Made by a program: the position numbers and the translations under genes
Notes under the pieces: generated by a model
The model's input: the letters and a program-made list of their open reading frames with translations, nothing else
What the model was told of the DNA's origin: nothing
Database searches by the model: none
Source of the DNA: Dongia sedimenti
Lineage (GTDB): Bacteria > Pseudomonadota > Alphaproteobacteria > Dongiales > Dongiaceae
Reading direction: 5' to 3'
Assembly (NCBI GenBank): GCA_030715195.1
Contig: JAUYVI010000005.1
Coordinates: forward strand, 186,001 to 250,000
Length of the DNA stretch: 64,000 bases
Shown here: piece after piece, positions 27,559 through 38,146 of the stretch
How the letters are laid out: each line of letters opens with the position of its first letter
Position numbering within the stretch: position 1 is the stretch's first letter

Positions 27559-27673
27559 GGTGCTAGAAGAATGGCAGCACCGGGGAGTTGAGCTTCGGGC
27601 CGTGTTCAGGCAGGCGCGGCAACTCCCGCGGAGACGGCTCTCCGGTGCGACCTTCCCCCAGCAATGCAAGGTC
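27559..27673 (+). promoter_or_regulatory. Structured leader with alternative stems and a ribosome-site hairpin
   Basis: Three features fold by eye. (1) GGTGCT (27559-27564) can pair with AGCACC (27576-27581). (2) The overlapping GCACCGG (27577-27583) can instead pair with CCGGTGC (27642-27648), stacked on GGAGTTG (27584-27590) with CAACTCC (27620-27626). (3) GACCTT (27649-27654) pairs with AAGGTC (27668-27673) directly before the ATG, burying the AAGG ribosome site. The exclusive choice between 1 and 2 is what a regulatory leader needs. It matches no riboswitch class I know. Confidence 0.4.
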
Positions 27674-28261
27674 ATGCCCATGGCACGATCCGGTCGCCCC
27701 AAAGCCCCCTTGGCCAAAGTTCCGGCGGTCAACGACAATCGGCCGCTGCCGCGCGAAGTGCCGGAGGACGACTGTCGCAACGAGTTGATGGCGATGCCGG
27801 ACGTGGGCGCGCTGGATTTCACCACCCAGTTCACCGTCTGGGCGGTCCGCAGCTGGGTGCAGGCCTTCAAGACCCGGCAATCCTTCGACGACGTCACGCA
27901 CCGGACCTTCGCGCGCTTCGGCCTCTCTCGGTCGGCCCTGGCGATCGACAGCCTGATGACGATGCTCGCGGCTTCGGCCGCGCGCAGCATCGACATCCGC
28001 TGCGTCCAATGCCGCCTCTTGAGTCCCGACGAGGCGCTGCTGATCGATGCGATGGCGGCGGCGCAATCCGGGGGCTTCTTCGTCGCGACGGTGGCGCTGC
28101 GCCAGTTGATGCCCGGGACGGCGGCGCGTGCGGCGCTGCCGCATCTGGTCGATCTGGCGCGGGATCTCGGCGATGCCGGCATGGTGGCGCAGCCGATTCC
28201 GCCGCAGGGCGCTGCCTCGGACGCCGCAGCCCCGGCGTCAGCGTCCCGCGTTCTGCACTGA
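27674..28261 (+). CDS. Hypothetical protein behind a Fur-like box and structured leader
   Basis: A 195-aa cytoplasmic protein I do not recognise. The N-terminus is basic and Pro-rich (ARSGRPKAPLAKVPAVNDN). The centre is helical (ALDFTTQFTVWAVRSWVQAF) and has one CxxC pair (RCVQC). The C-terminus is Ala-rich and probably disordered. The start is ATG 27674 (27680 is also possible) because a longer frame to 27530 would translate the operator and leader. Its last 24 bp overlap the 3' end of the convergent thpR gene. Regulation by iron is an inference from the box at 27525. Confidence 0.65.
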   Translation: MPMARSGRPKAPLAKVPAVNDNRPLPREVPEDDCRNELMAMPDVGALDFTTQFTVWAVRSWVQAFKTRQSFDDVTHRTFARFGLSRSALAIDSLMTMLAASAARSIDIRCVQCRLLSPDEALLIDAMAAAQSGGFFVATVALRQLMPGTAARAALPHLVDLARDLGDAGMVAQPIPPQGAASDAAAPASASRVLH

Positions 28262-28807
28262 CGCTTCGGGCCGCGCCGTCAGCGCGTAGGACCGCTCCGC
28301 CCGATAGACCGAGTTCTCGCCGCCGGTGAAGCTCGCGAACACCGTGAAATGCGTGACCTCGAACGGTTCCGAGCGGAACAGATTGTGGCCGGCGAGGTAT
28401 TCCTGCAGCTTGCCCATCGGCGGATCCTTGGGCCAGGTCAGCGTCACGTGCGGGGTGTATTTCTGGCCGTCCGGCGGCAGGCCGGCGCGCACCACCGCGG
28501 ACTCGATCTTGTCATGAAGATGCAGCAAAGCGGGTTCCTTCTCGATCCCCGCCCAGACCGCCTTCACGCGATTGCCGCTGGCGAAATGCCCGACTCCGGC
28601 CAACCGGAGCTGAAAGCCCGGCGCGCGGATGCTGGCGAGCGCGGCATCGACATAATCCATGTCGCGGCCGTCGACATCGCCGAGGAAGCGCAGCGTGATG
28701 TGGAAATTCTCGGGTGGCACCCAGCGGGCGCCGGGGAGCCCGCCGCAGAGAAGGCGCAACTGCCAGCGCACGTTTTCCGGCAGGCTCAGGGCAACGAAGA
28801 ATCGCAT
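28238..28807 (-). CDS. thpR: RNA 2',3'-cyclic phosphodiesterase (ThpR/LigT)
   Basis: A 189-aa 2H phosphoesterase. The two HxTx motifs are HITL (near residue 36) and HVTL (near 116), which open 2',3'-cyclic phosphates on RNA ends. MRFFVALSLPENV is the usual family N-terminus, which fixes ATG 28807; a frame continuing to 29395 runs antisense into the next gene. The physiological RNA substrate is unknown in bacteria. Confidence 0.93.
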   Translation of the reverse strand: MRFFVALSLPENVRWQLRLLCGGLPGARWVPPENFHITLRFLGDVDGRDMDYVDAALASIRAPGFQLRLAGVGHFASGNRVKAVWAGIEKEPALLHLHDKIESAVVRAGLPPDGQKYTPHVTLTWPKDPPMGKLQEYLAGHNLFRSEPFEVTHFTVFASFTGGENSVYRAERSYALTARPEASVQNAGR

Positions 28808-29026
28808 CACATAGCCCCAGATTGCTGCGACGTCTGGATGCCGCGCCCGGCGAATCGCTCCTCGCCGCTCCGATAATACATAAAAGCGCGGCCATTCAAC
28901 TACAAGCCCGGGCCGGGAACGAAGCCCCCCGGCTTGACGTTGGACAGAAGGCCCCGGCCCGACGCCGCTGTTTCGCGCCTGGTTTCGTGGTTCCGGCCAC
29001 GGCTCGATCCAGGGAGATGGCATGCC

Positions 29027-29680
29027 ATGAACATCGACGGAATCCTGCAATCGATCGCCTGGCTGGGCTTGGTGGACAACCCGGTCCTCGCCTGGATCGA
29101 CCGCATGCTGGCCGGCTGGAGGGCGCATCCCGACGTGGCGGTCTCCTCCAGCATCGCCGCGCTCGCGGTGGTTCTGGCCCTGGCCAGCATCAGCCAGACC
29201 CGGACGGTGCGCCGGCGGCTGGAGACGGTGAAGAACGAGTTCTTCACCGCGCTGCGGCCGCGCCTCATGCTGCGCGACGTTCACGCCCAAAGCTGCCGGC
29301 TGGGCGAGCCGATCGAGGTCACCTACACCATCTGCAATATCGGCAGCTCGGCCGCGGAGATCGTCGAAAGCGTGCTTTCGGTCGACGTGCAGCAATGGAC
29401 CAGCCCGCGCCGCGTGCCGCTTCCGGCCGGCCGGAACGCCATCGGCAACCTCACGCTCAGCGCCGGCGAGGCCAAGACCTTCACCTATCCGGCGCCGGAG
29501 CGCACCTGGAACAAGAACCTGGTGAAGGAGAGCGAGGTCATCGCGCTGATCTTCTGCGGCCGGATCGAATACCGGGACGCGAGCGGCGTGGTGCGCGAGA
29601 CCTCGTTCTGCCGCGCCTTCGACGGCACGCGCGAGCGCTTCTTCCCGATGCGCGATCCCGAGCTCGAATACGCCGACTGA
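29027..29680 (+). CDS. Membrane-anchored hypothetical protein
   Basis: A 217-aa protein with one hydrophobic segment (VSSSIAALAVVLALASI, about residues 40-58) after a short amphipathic N-terminus, then a soluble domain rich in beta strands (EVTYTICNIGSSAAEIVESV). AGGGAG precedes ATG 29027, so I reject an upstream start at 28934. The soluble part resembles beta-sandwich modules, but I cannot name a family. It is followed by a convergent FIST gene. Confidence 0.7.
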   Translation: MNIDGILQSIAWLGLVDNPVLAWIDRMLAGWRAHPDVAVSSSIAALAVVLALASISQTRTVRRRLETVKNEFFTALRPRLMLRDVHAQSCRLGEPIEVTYTICNIGSSAAEIVESVLSVDVQQWTSPRRVPLPAGRNAIGNLTLSAGEAKTFTYPAPERTWNKNLVKESEVIALIFCGRIEYRDASGVVRETSFCRAFDGTRERFFPMRDPELEYAD

Positions 29681-29690
29681 GCGGCGTTCC

Positions 29691-30854
29691 TCACGTGAAC
29701 AGCGTCAGCACGCCGGTATGGGCGTAGAGCCGGTCGTGGCTGATCTCACCGTTCGCGAAGAAGCCGACCAGCGGGAAATCGCCGAGTGCGGCGGTGATGC
29801 GCCGCGTTTCCACGGCGTCCGGGCCGAACAGGTTGGGGCCGCGCGAGAGGCAGGAGACGTAGATGCCGCCGCGGATGGGTTTGCCGATCCGCTGCTTCAG
29901 CCTGGACAGCATGCGGTCGAGGTCGGTCTCGGCGCTCGGCTTGTCGCGGCGCGTGAACAGGATCGAATCGCCCTTGGCCACAAGGTCGCCGATCGCGATC
30001 CAGCCCTTGTTGGGATCGATGCCCACCAGGTTGCGCACCAGATAATCGCCGGTATCCGAAGCCTTCACCGGCAGCGCCGCGAAGATATAGCCGGCCGCGC
30101 GGTTGAGATCGCGCGAAAGGATCTCGCCGATCTCCTCCTTGAAGACATCGAGCGCCGGCCGGTCGTCGATCGTCATCACGATGTTGTTGTCGCATTCGGT
30201 GATGGCGTGCACCGGCCCGATCGGCGAGCAGCCCTGGCTCAGTCCCGTCGCCACATCGACCGCACCGGCGAAGATCGCGCCGGAAACGCCGCCCGCGGCC
30301 ACGTGATCCGCCGCCAGCGCATAGGGCCCGCGCGAGGAGGCGAGCCCGCCCACCAGGTAGAGCCCGCTGGAAGCCGCCAGCGACTCCAGGATGGCCGGCA
30401 GCCGAGGACTTCTCGGATCGCCGTGGACCAGCCCCAGTTGCGCGCCATGGCTTTCGATCCAGCTTCCGTGCTGCTTCGTGAACGCGCCGGTGCCGACCTC
30501 CTGCTGCTCGAACAGGCGGAAAGCATTGGCCGGAAGATCGGCGATCATCACCGTCATCGCCGGCGCATCGAAATATTCCGCGGCGACCTTCCCGTCATTC
30601 CCGAGAATGCCGATCCCGACCGTGCCGACCCAATGCCTCAAGCCGGTGGTCAGCCGCAGATGATCGACGACCTCCGAGAGATGGCCGCCCAGCCGATCGG
30701 TGACATAGACGAAGCCCAGTCCCGCATCGCCGGTCGGCGCCGGACCGCTCTCCGCCAGCGCCGCCAGGCACCGCCGGGTCAGCGCCGACCAGTGGCCACC
30801 GGCGACATCATCCTCGGCTGCGCCGGCATGGGCGACGCGGAACGGCGCGGTCAT
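29691..30854 (-). CDS. FIST domain protein (FIST_N and FIST_C)
   Basis: A 387-aa protein with the FIST_N pattern (GLYLVGGLASSRGPYALAAD; GAVDVATGLSQGCSPIGPVH) and a FIST_C half (GYIFAALPVK; FPLVGFFANGEISHD). FIST domains are proposed small-ligand sensors, possibly for amino acids, often attached to signalling proteins. Here the protein is stand-alone with no output domain. Its ATG overlaps the stop of the esterase gene (ATGA), so the two are coupled. The partner is unknown. Confidence 0.88.
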   Translation of the reverse strand: MTAPFRVAHAGAAEDDVAGGHWSALTRRCLAALAESGPAPTGDAGLGFVYVTDRLGGHLSEVVDHLRLTTGLRHWVGTVGIGILGNDGKVAAEYFDAPAMTVMIADLPANAFRLFEQQEVGTGAFTKQHGSWIESHGAQLGLVHGDPRSPRLPAILESLAASSGLYLVGGLASSRGPYALAADHVAAGGVSGAIFAGAVDVATGLSQGCSPIGPVHAITECDNNIVMTIDDRPALDVFKEEIGEILSRDLNRAAGYIFAALPVKASDTGDYLVRNLVGIDPNKGWIAIGDLVAKGDSILFTRRDKPSAETDLDRMLSRLKQRIGKPIRGGIYVSCLSRGPNLFGPDAVETRRITAALGDFPLVGFFANGEISHDRLYAHTGVLTLFT

Positions 30855-31532
30855 GCCTTCCCGTCGAGCAATTGCAGCAACGCCGGCATGATGCGATCGA
30901 CGATCACCTTGGCGCCGGCCTCGGTCGGGTGCAGCCCGTCGCCCTGCAGCAGTTTCGTGTCGGCCGTTCCGTCGGCGCCGACGATCCCGTCCATGAAGAA
31001 CGGATAGAGCGGCACGCCGTACTGCTGGGCGAGATCGGGATAGATCGCATCGAACTTCCGCACGTATTCGGCGCCGAGATTGCGTTGCGCCTTCATCCCT
31101 GCGAGCAGGACCTTGGCGCCCGCCGCCTGGGCCTTCTCGATGATGCCGGCGAGGTTGCGGCGCGTGCTGTCGGGATCGGTGGCGCGCAGCATGTCGTTGG
31201 CGCCGAGCTCCAGGATCACCACCGCGGGCTTGTCGGCCAGGGCCCAGTCGATCCGGGAGAGGCCGCCGGCGGAGGTATCGCCGCTGACCCCGCCATTGAT
31301 AACCGTCACTGGACGGCCCATCTTGCGAAAAGCGGTCTGCAGCTGGTCGGCGAACCCTTCGCCCTGCTTGAGCCCATAGCCGGCCGTGAGGCTGTCGCCC
31401 AGGGCGAGCACTTTGACGGGGTCGTCGGCCCGGCTGGGACCGAACGGATAGGCGAGCGCGAGTCCGGCCAGCAAGGCCAGAAAGCCGCGCCGCGCCGGGG
31501 TCGGGCGGGGCAAGAAAGCTGAAGAAGGTTTC

Positions 31533-31534
<2 letters not shown>
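30851..31534 (-). CDS. tesA: Secreted SGNH esterase / multifunctional acyl-CoA thioesterase I-like
   Basis: A 227-aa periplasmic lipase/esterase. A signal peptide (ARRGFLALLAGLALAYPFG) precedes the four SGNH blocks: GDSLTAG (Ser), the Gly in INGGVSGDT, GANDMLR (Asn) and DGLHPTEAG (Asp and His). It resembles TesA/arylesterase. Its ATG (31532-31534) overlaps that of the divergent ABC gene, matching the tesA|ybbA order of enterobacteria. The FIST gene is coupled downstream. The substrate is not predictable. Confidence 0.9.
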
Positions 31535-32221
<687 letters not shown>

Positions 32222-32225
<4 letters not shown>

Positions 32226-34795
32226 TCGGCGTTCCGGCGCTGCTGCGCATCACCCTGCGGGAGATGCGCGGCGGCCGCACCGGCGGGCGGGTGCGCGGTT
32301 TCCGCATCTTCCTGCTCTGCCTGCTGTTGGGCGTGGCGATCGTCGCCGGTGTCGGCTCGATCGCGGCGTCCATCGATGCCGGCATCGCCGCCGACGGCAA
32401 GCGCATCCTCGGCGGCGACTACGAGTTCCGCCTGACCTATCAGCCTTTGACCCAGGACCAGGCCAATGTGCTGAAGTCGGGCACGCAGGTTTCCCACACG
32501 GTCGAGATGCGCGCCATGGCGCGCCCGGCGGCGGAGGCCAACGGAGCCACCTCCACGAACGCGAGCCTGGCCGGCAATGCGACCCTGGTCGAGTTGAAGG
32601 CGGTCGATCTCATCTATCCGCTCTACGGCAAGGTGGTGCTCGATCCCGACATCTCGCTGGCGGCGGCGCTGCAGAAGGATGCGGCGGGCCGCTACGGCGC
32701 CGTGGCCGAGCCGGCCCTGGTCCAGCGCCTCGGCCTCAAGCTCGGCGACGAGCTGCGTCTCGGCGAGGCCAGGCTGCAGCTCCGCGCCGTGATCGCCGAC
32801 GAGCCCGATCGCGGCTCGCAGGTCTTCAACCTCGGCCCGCGCCTGATGATCTCCGGCGCGGCCTTGCCGGAGACCCAGCTCATCCAGCCCGGCAGCCTCG
32901 CCTACCATGTCTATCGCGCGAAGCTCCCGGCCGCGATCGACGGTCCGCGCTGGCTGGCCAAGATCAAGGCCCAGTTCCCCGACATGCCCTGGCGGGTCCG
33001 CGGGGTCGAGGATGCGGCCCAGGGGGTGAAGAACTTCATCGACCGCACTCGCATGTTTCTCAACATGGTGGGCTTGAGCGCTCTGCTGATCGGCGGCCTG
33101 GGGATCGGCAACGCCGTGCGGGTCTATCTCGAAGGCCGGGCGCAGTCGCTGGCGATCCTGAAGAGTCTCGGCGCGACCCGGAACTTCGTCTTCACCCTGC
33201 ACATCCTGCTGATCCTCCGCATGGCTGTAATCGGCACCGTGCTCGGGCTGATCGTCGGCGCCGCCGCGCCCTATGCGACGCAGGGAATGTTCGCGCGCTT
33301 CGACCTGCATCTCATTCCGGCACTTTATCCGGAGCCGCTGCTGCTTGCGGGCGGCTTCGGCCTGCTGACGGCGCTCGCCTTCTCGCTGCCGGCCTTGTTC
33401 CAGGCGATGCGCGTCAAGCCGGCCCAGCTGTTCCGTGCGGTCGCGACCGAGCTCGGCGAGTTCCGGCGGCGCGATCTCATCCCGATCACGCTCATCGGCC
33501 TCGCTCTCACCGGCCTCGCGGTACTCTCGACCGGCAATGTGAAGCTCTCGCTCGGCTTCGTCGTGGCGGTGCTGCTGGCACTCGGCCTGTTCCAGCTGCT
33601 GGCGGTCGGCCTGCGCCGACTCGCGCGCTGGGGCCGGGCGCGCTCCGGCAATCGCGCCTTGCGCTTTGCGCTCGCCGCGATCGGGCGGCCGCGGGCGCCG
33701 ACCGCCAGCATCGTGCTCTCGCTGGGCTTGGGGCTCACCGTGCTGGTCGCGGTGATGCAGATCCAGGCCAGCCTGATCCACGAGATGGAAAGCAGCCTGC
33801 CGGCCAAGGCGCCGAGCTTCTACTTCCTCGACATCCAGCCCAATCAGGTCGCGGACTTCGATCGCGAGATGGGCGCCTTCCCGACCGCCGAAGGATTGGA
33901 GCGGGTGCCGATGCTGCGCGGCCGGATCATGAAGCTGCGCGACGTGCCGGTCGATCAGATCCAGGCGCCGGAGGATCACGCCTGGGTGCTCAAGGGCGAT
34001 CGCGGCATCACCTGGTCGGCGCAGCCGCCCAAGGGCTCGCGCCTGGTCGAGGGCCGGTGGTGGGCGCCGGACTATCAGGGCCCGCCGTTGATCTCGCTCG
34101 ACGCCGAGACCGCGCGCGCCTTCAACCTGAAGATCGGCGACACCATCACCGTCAACGTGCTCGGCCGCGAGATCACCGGCACGATCGAGAACCTGCGCGA
34201 GATCGACTGGTCCAGCCTCTCGATCAACTTCGTGATGGTGTTCTCGCCCGGCATGATGTCCGGCGCGCCGCAGACCCATATCGCGACCCTGCATGTCGAG
34301 CCCGACCAGGAAGGCGCGCTGATCGCACTCCTCGCCAAGGATTTCCCCAATGTCTCGGCGGTGCGTGTGCGCGATGCCATCGCCTCGGCCGCCGAGATCC
34401 TGCGCTCGGTCGGAGCCGCCGTGCGCGCCGCGGCCGGCGTTGCACTGGCGGCGGGCGTGCTGGTTCTGGCCGGCGCCATGGCGGCGGGCCAGCAGCGGCG
34501 CATCTATGAATCGGTGCTGCTGAAGATGCTCGGCGGCCGGCGCCGCGACATCGCGCGAAGCTTCCTCTGGGAATTCGCCCTGCTGGCGCTCTCCGCCGCG
34601 GCGATCGCACTCGCCATCGGCAGCATCGGCGCCTGGTTCTTCCTGAGCCGGGTGATGGAGACCGCGTTCGTCTTCTCGGCCAGTGCCGCATTGGGCGCGG
34701 TCGCACTCAGCCTCACGCTCGCTTTGGTGATCGGCTTCGCCGCGTCCTGGCGCGCGCTGGGCGCCAAGGCGGCGCCGTATCTCAGGAACGAATAG
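32222..34795 (+). CDS. ybbP: FtsX-family ABC permease (YbbP type)
   Basis: An 857-aa permease. After one N-terminal helix (FLLCLLLGVAIVAGVGSIAA) comes a periplasmic MacB-like domain, three helices near residues 275-400, a second set of helices with a further periplasmic domain, and three C-terminal helices. This duplicated FtsX layout of about ten helices is typical of YbbP. The ATG overlaps the ybbA stop (ATGA). It works with the preceding ATPase at the inner membrane. Confidence 0.93.
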
Positions 34796-34831
34796 GACGC
34801 AGCTGTTGCCGCAGCGCGCTCTTCGCCCCGT

Positions 34832-35266
34832 CTATCCGACGATCCGCCCGGAGGTTGGCGCCGGGTTGGTCCCGAGGTCTTCGAAGAATCGCAAAAGATA
34901 GCCGTCCGGATCCTGCACCAGGAACTGCCGGTTGCCGTTATAGTCTTTGCCGGCGCGATACCAGGCCTCTTCGACCGGGCGGAACAGCGCGATGCCGGCG
35001 GCGGCGAGCCGCGCGAGGATCGGCGCGAGGGCGTCCACCTCGATCTGGAGACTCATGCCGCGACCGTAGGGCCGTTCGCGCGGTGCGGTGGCCCAGAAAT
35101 CTGTTTCCTCTTCGATCATCAGCTCGGCGCCACCGAGGTCGAGATAGGAGAATTTCTCGGCCGGACGCTCGAAGCAAACGTCGAATCCGATGATGCGGAC
35201 ATAGAAGTCGCGGCTGGCCGCGTGGTTGGATACCAGCAATTCCGGAACGAGCTTGGCAGACGACAT
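34832..35266 (-). CDS. VOC family protein (glyoxalase/bleomycin-resistance fold)
   Basis: A 144-aa protein with two beta-alpha-beta-beta-beta modules: LVPELLVSNHAASRDFYVRI, then LVQDPDGYLLRFFEDLG at the C-terminus. The QDPDGYLLRF ending is typical of bleomycin-binding-like VOC proteins. Whether it binds a metal or ligand is unclear. It is 14 nt downstream of glnD in the same direction. No clear ribosome site precedes the ATG. Confidence 0.85.
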   Translation of the reverse strand: MSSAKLVPELLVSNHAASRDFYVRIIGFDVCFERPAEKFSYLDLGGAELMIEEETDFWATAPRERPYGRGMSLQIEVDALAPILARLAAAGIALFRPVEEAWYRAGKDYNGNRQFLVQDPDGYLLRFFEDLGTNPAPTSGRIVG

Positions 35267-35280
35267 GGGGGCTACCGAAA

Positions 35281-38073
35281 TTACTGCGCCGCGGTGACGA
35301 CCGACTTCGTTTCCTTCGCCGGGGCGAAATCGGCTTCGCGCTCCTGCAGCACCTGCATCAGCGAATCGCGGATCGCCTTCAGCCGGGCCTCGCTCTCGAT
35401 CTTGAGGCCGAACTGATCCTTCACATAGAAGACGTCAACCACCCGGTGGCCGAAGGTCGAGATCTTCGCGGTCGAGATCTGCAGGTTCTGCGCGGTGAGC
35501 GCCCGGGTCAGGAAATGCATGAGGCCGCGCCGGTCGCGCCCGGTCACCTCGACCAGCGTATGGGTGGCGCTGGCTTTGTTGTCGATCAGCACGCGCGGCA
35601 CCACCGGGAAGCTGCGGACCGCCGGATTGGCCGGCGACAGCTTGACCAGCTCGCCCAGGGTCTTGGTCGGGTTGTCGAGCACGCGTTCCATAGTGGCGGC
35701 GAGCCGCGCCAGCTTGGCCGGGCTTTCGAACGGGCCGCCGTTGGAATCCTGCACGGTGAAGGAGTCCAGCGCCATGCCGTTCTTCAGGGTGAAGATCCGC
35801 GCATCGGCGATGCTGGCGCCGGACAGCGCCAGGGCGCCCGCCAGCTGGGAGACCAGGCCGCGCCAATCGGCGACATAGATCGTGACCTCGGTCATCGCGC
35901 GCCAGCTATCGACCGCGTAGTCGATCGACAGTGGACGCCGGTCGAGCTCGGCCTCGCGGATGAGCCGCGCCTGGCGCACCAGGCTGGGCAGCGGGAAGCT
36001 CAGCCAATAGGAGGCCGGGCCGCGCGCCGCATGGGCCTCGAAATCGGCGTCGCTCCAGTCCGGCAACTCCGCGCGCAAGCGCTTCAGGGTCTCGGCGACA
36101 CGCGCCTCGCGGCCCTCGGTGATGAGACCGCCCGACAGCGATTCCTCGGCGCGCTGGTAGAGTGCGCGCAGCAACTGCGCCTTCCAGCCGTTCCAGACCT
36201 TGGGGCCGACCGCGCGGATATCGGCGACGGTGAGCACCAGCAGCAGGCGCAGGCGCTCCATCGACTGCACCACGTCGGTGAAGTCGGCGATGGTCTTCGG
36301 ATCCTCGATGTCGCGTCGGAACGCGGTGTTGCTCATGACCAGGTGGTAGCGCACCAGCCAGGCGACGGTTTCGGTTTCTTCCGCGGTGAGTCCGAGGCGC
36401 GGCCCCAGCCGGTCGGCGACATCGGCGCCGAGCTCCGAATGGTCGCCGCCGCGACCCTTGGCGATGTCATGCAGCAGCACTGCGAGGTAGAGCACGCGGC
36501 GCGAGACCACCTGCCGCACCACCTCGCTCGCGACCGGCGCCTCGTCCTTCAGCGCGCCGCGTTCGATCTGCCACAGGATGCCGATCGCTTTCAGGCTGTG
36601 CTCATCGACCGTGTAGTGGTGATACATGTCGAACTGCATCTGCGCGACCACCCGGCCGAAATCCGGGATGAAGCGGCCGAGCACGCCGACTTCGCTCATC
36701 CGGCGCAGCGCCAGCTCCGGATCGTTCTCGCCGGTCAGGATGTCGAGGAAGATCCGGTTGGCCGCCGGGTCGGTGCGCATGGCATCGACATGCCGGGCCG
36801 ATTGCGTCAGCCAGGTCATGGCGACCGGATGAATCCCCATCTCATGCCGCTGCGCGACGGCGAAGATTCGCAGCAGATCGACCGGGTGCTTCTGGAACCA
36901 GTTGGCGCCGGCGACAGTGAGCTGGCCGCCCTCGTTGCGGAAGCCTTCGACATCGGCCTTCAGCAGGCTGAGTTTCGGCATCTTGAACAACGGCCGGTGC
37001 AGCTCCTTCGACTCCACCGCGGCCAGGAAGTAGCGCGTCAGGCTTCCGACCGATTTCGCGATCAGGAAGTAGTGCTTCATCAGCCGCTCGACGCCCTTCG
37101 AGCCGGCGTGATCGGTGTAGCCGAGGCGCCGCGCCATCTCGGATTGCTGGTCGAAGGTCAGGCGTTCCTCGGCGCGGCCGGTGAGATAATGGAGATGGCA
37201 GCGCAGGGTCCACAGGAAGTTGAAGGCCTTGTCATAGGCCAGCACCTCGTTCGCCGTCAGCAGGTCCTGGTCGACGAGATCGACGAAGTCGCGCACCCGG
37301 TACATGAACCGCGCGATCCAGAGCAGGGTCTGCAGGTCGCGCAATCCGCCCTTGCCCTCCTTGATGTTGGGCTCGAGCGCATAGCGGGAATCGCCGGCCC
37401 GCTTGTGCCGCGTCTGGCGCTCGGCCAGCTTGTCCTTGAGAAAGGCCTCGCCCTTGCCCTTGAGAATCTCCTTCTCGTAGCGGGCGCGGAACTGCTCGTA
37501 GAGCGGCTGGTCGCCCCAGAGGTAGCGCGACTCCAGCAGGTTGGTGCGGATGCTCAGGTCGCCCTGAGCCTGGCGCATGCATTCCTGCACGGTGCGCGAG
37601 GCATGGCCGACCTTCAGGCCGAGGTCCCAGAGCCGATAGAGGATGAACTCCACCACCTGCTCGCTGTGCGGCGTCAGCTTGTAGGGCAGCAGGAACAGGA
37701 GATCGATGTCGGAATGCGGGGCCAGTTCGCCGCGCCCATAGCCGCCGACCGCGGCGAGGCTCAGCTTCTCCGCGCTGGTCGGGTTGGCGAGCGGATAGGC
37801 GCGCTCGATCGCGTAGTCGAACAGGCAGCGGATCAGCTGGTCGACCAGGAAGCTCATCTCATGGGCGCAGGCGAGGCCGGCCCCGGCGCCGCGGGGATTG
37901 GCATCGAAGCGCCGGCGGATCTCGGCGCGGCCCTCGGCAAGATGTCGGCGCAGGATGACCTGCAGTTCTGCGGTGGCCGAGGACGGATCGGCGCTGGCAT
38001 CGGCCAAGGCCGTCAGCTCGCCGGCCAGCTTCCGGCGGTCCAGGATCGCCCGCTGATTCTCGATATCAACCAT
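35281..38073 (-). CDS. glnD: [Protein-PII] uridylyltransferase / uridylyl-removing enzyme
   Basis: A 930-aa nitrogen-status sensor. The nucleotidyltransferase domain has GGYGRGELAPHSDIDLLFL near residue 110 (GGxGRx7DxD-type). The HD domain that removes UMP has LLHDIAKGRGG near residue 500. Two ACT domains at the C-terminus (VTIYVADWRGL and LVEVTGRDRRGLMHFL) bind glutamine. It uridylylates PII when glutamine is low. All motifs are intact. A PII gene is not in the window. Confidence 0.97.
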   Translation of the reverse strand: MVDIENQRAILDRRKLAGELTALADASADPSSATAELQVILRRHLAEGRAEIRRRFDANPRGAGAGLACAHEMSFLVDQLIRCLFDYAIERAYPLANPTSAEKLSLAAVGGYGRGELAPHSDIDLLFLLPYKLTPHSEQVVEFILYRLWDLGLKVGHASRTVQECMRQAQGDLSIRTNLLESRYLWGDQPLYEQFRARYEKEILKGKGEAFLKDKLAERQTRHKRAGDSRYALEPNIKEGKGGLRDLQTLLWIARFMYRVRDFVDLVDQDLLTANEVLAYDKAFNFLWTLRCHLHYLTGRAEERLTFDQQSEMARRLGYTDHAGSKGVERLMKHYFLIAKSVGSLTRYFLAAVESKELHRPLFKMPKLSLLKADVEGFRNEGGQLTVAGANWFQKHPVDLLRIFAVAQRHEMGIHPVAMTWLTQSARHVDAMRTDPAANRIFLDILTGENDPELALRRMSEVGVLGRFIPDFGRVVAQMQFDMYHHYTVDEHSLKAIGILWQIERGALKDEAPVASEVVRQVVSRRVLYLAVLLHDIAKGRGGDHSELGADVADRLGPRLGLTAEETETVAWLVRYHLVMSNTAFRRDIEDPKTIADFTDVVQSMERLRLLLVLTVADIRAVGPKVWNGWKAQLLRALYQRAEESLSGGLITEGREARVAETLKRLRAELPDWSDADFEAHAARGPASYWLSFPLPSLVRQARLIREAELDRRPLSIDYAVDSWRAMTEVTIYVADWRGLVSQLAGALALSGASIADARIFTLKNGMALDSFTVQDSNGGPFESPAKLARLAATMERVLDNPTKTLGELVKLSPANPAVRSFPVVPRVLIDNKASATHTLVEVTGRDRRGLMHFLTRALTAQNLQISTAKISTFGHRVVDVFYVKDQFGLKIESEARLKAIRDSLMQVLQEREADFAPAKETKSVVTAAQ

Positions 38074-38146
38074 GGGCCCATGCTACCCGCCCCGGGGGTG
38101 GCCCGTAAACCGCCGGAGGTCGCCCGGAGGGCGGAGCGAGGCGGCC

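Noticed and set aside
27559-27673. Cobalamin or glycine riboswitch in this leader
   Set aside because: The conserved boxes of these classes (for example the B12 box) were looked for and are not present.
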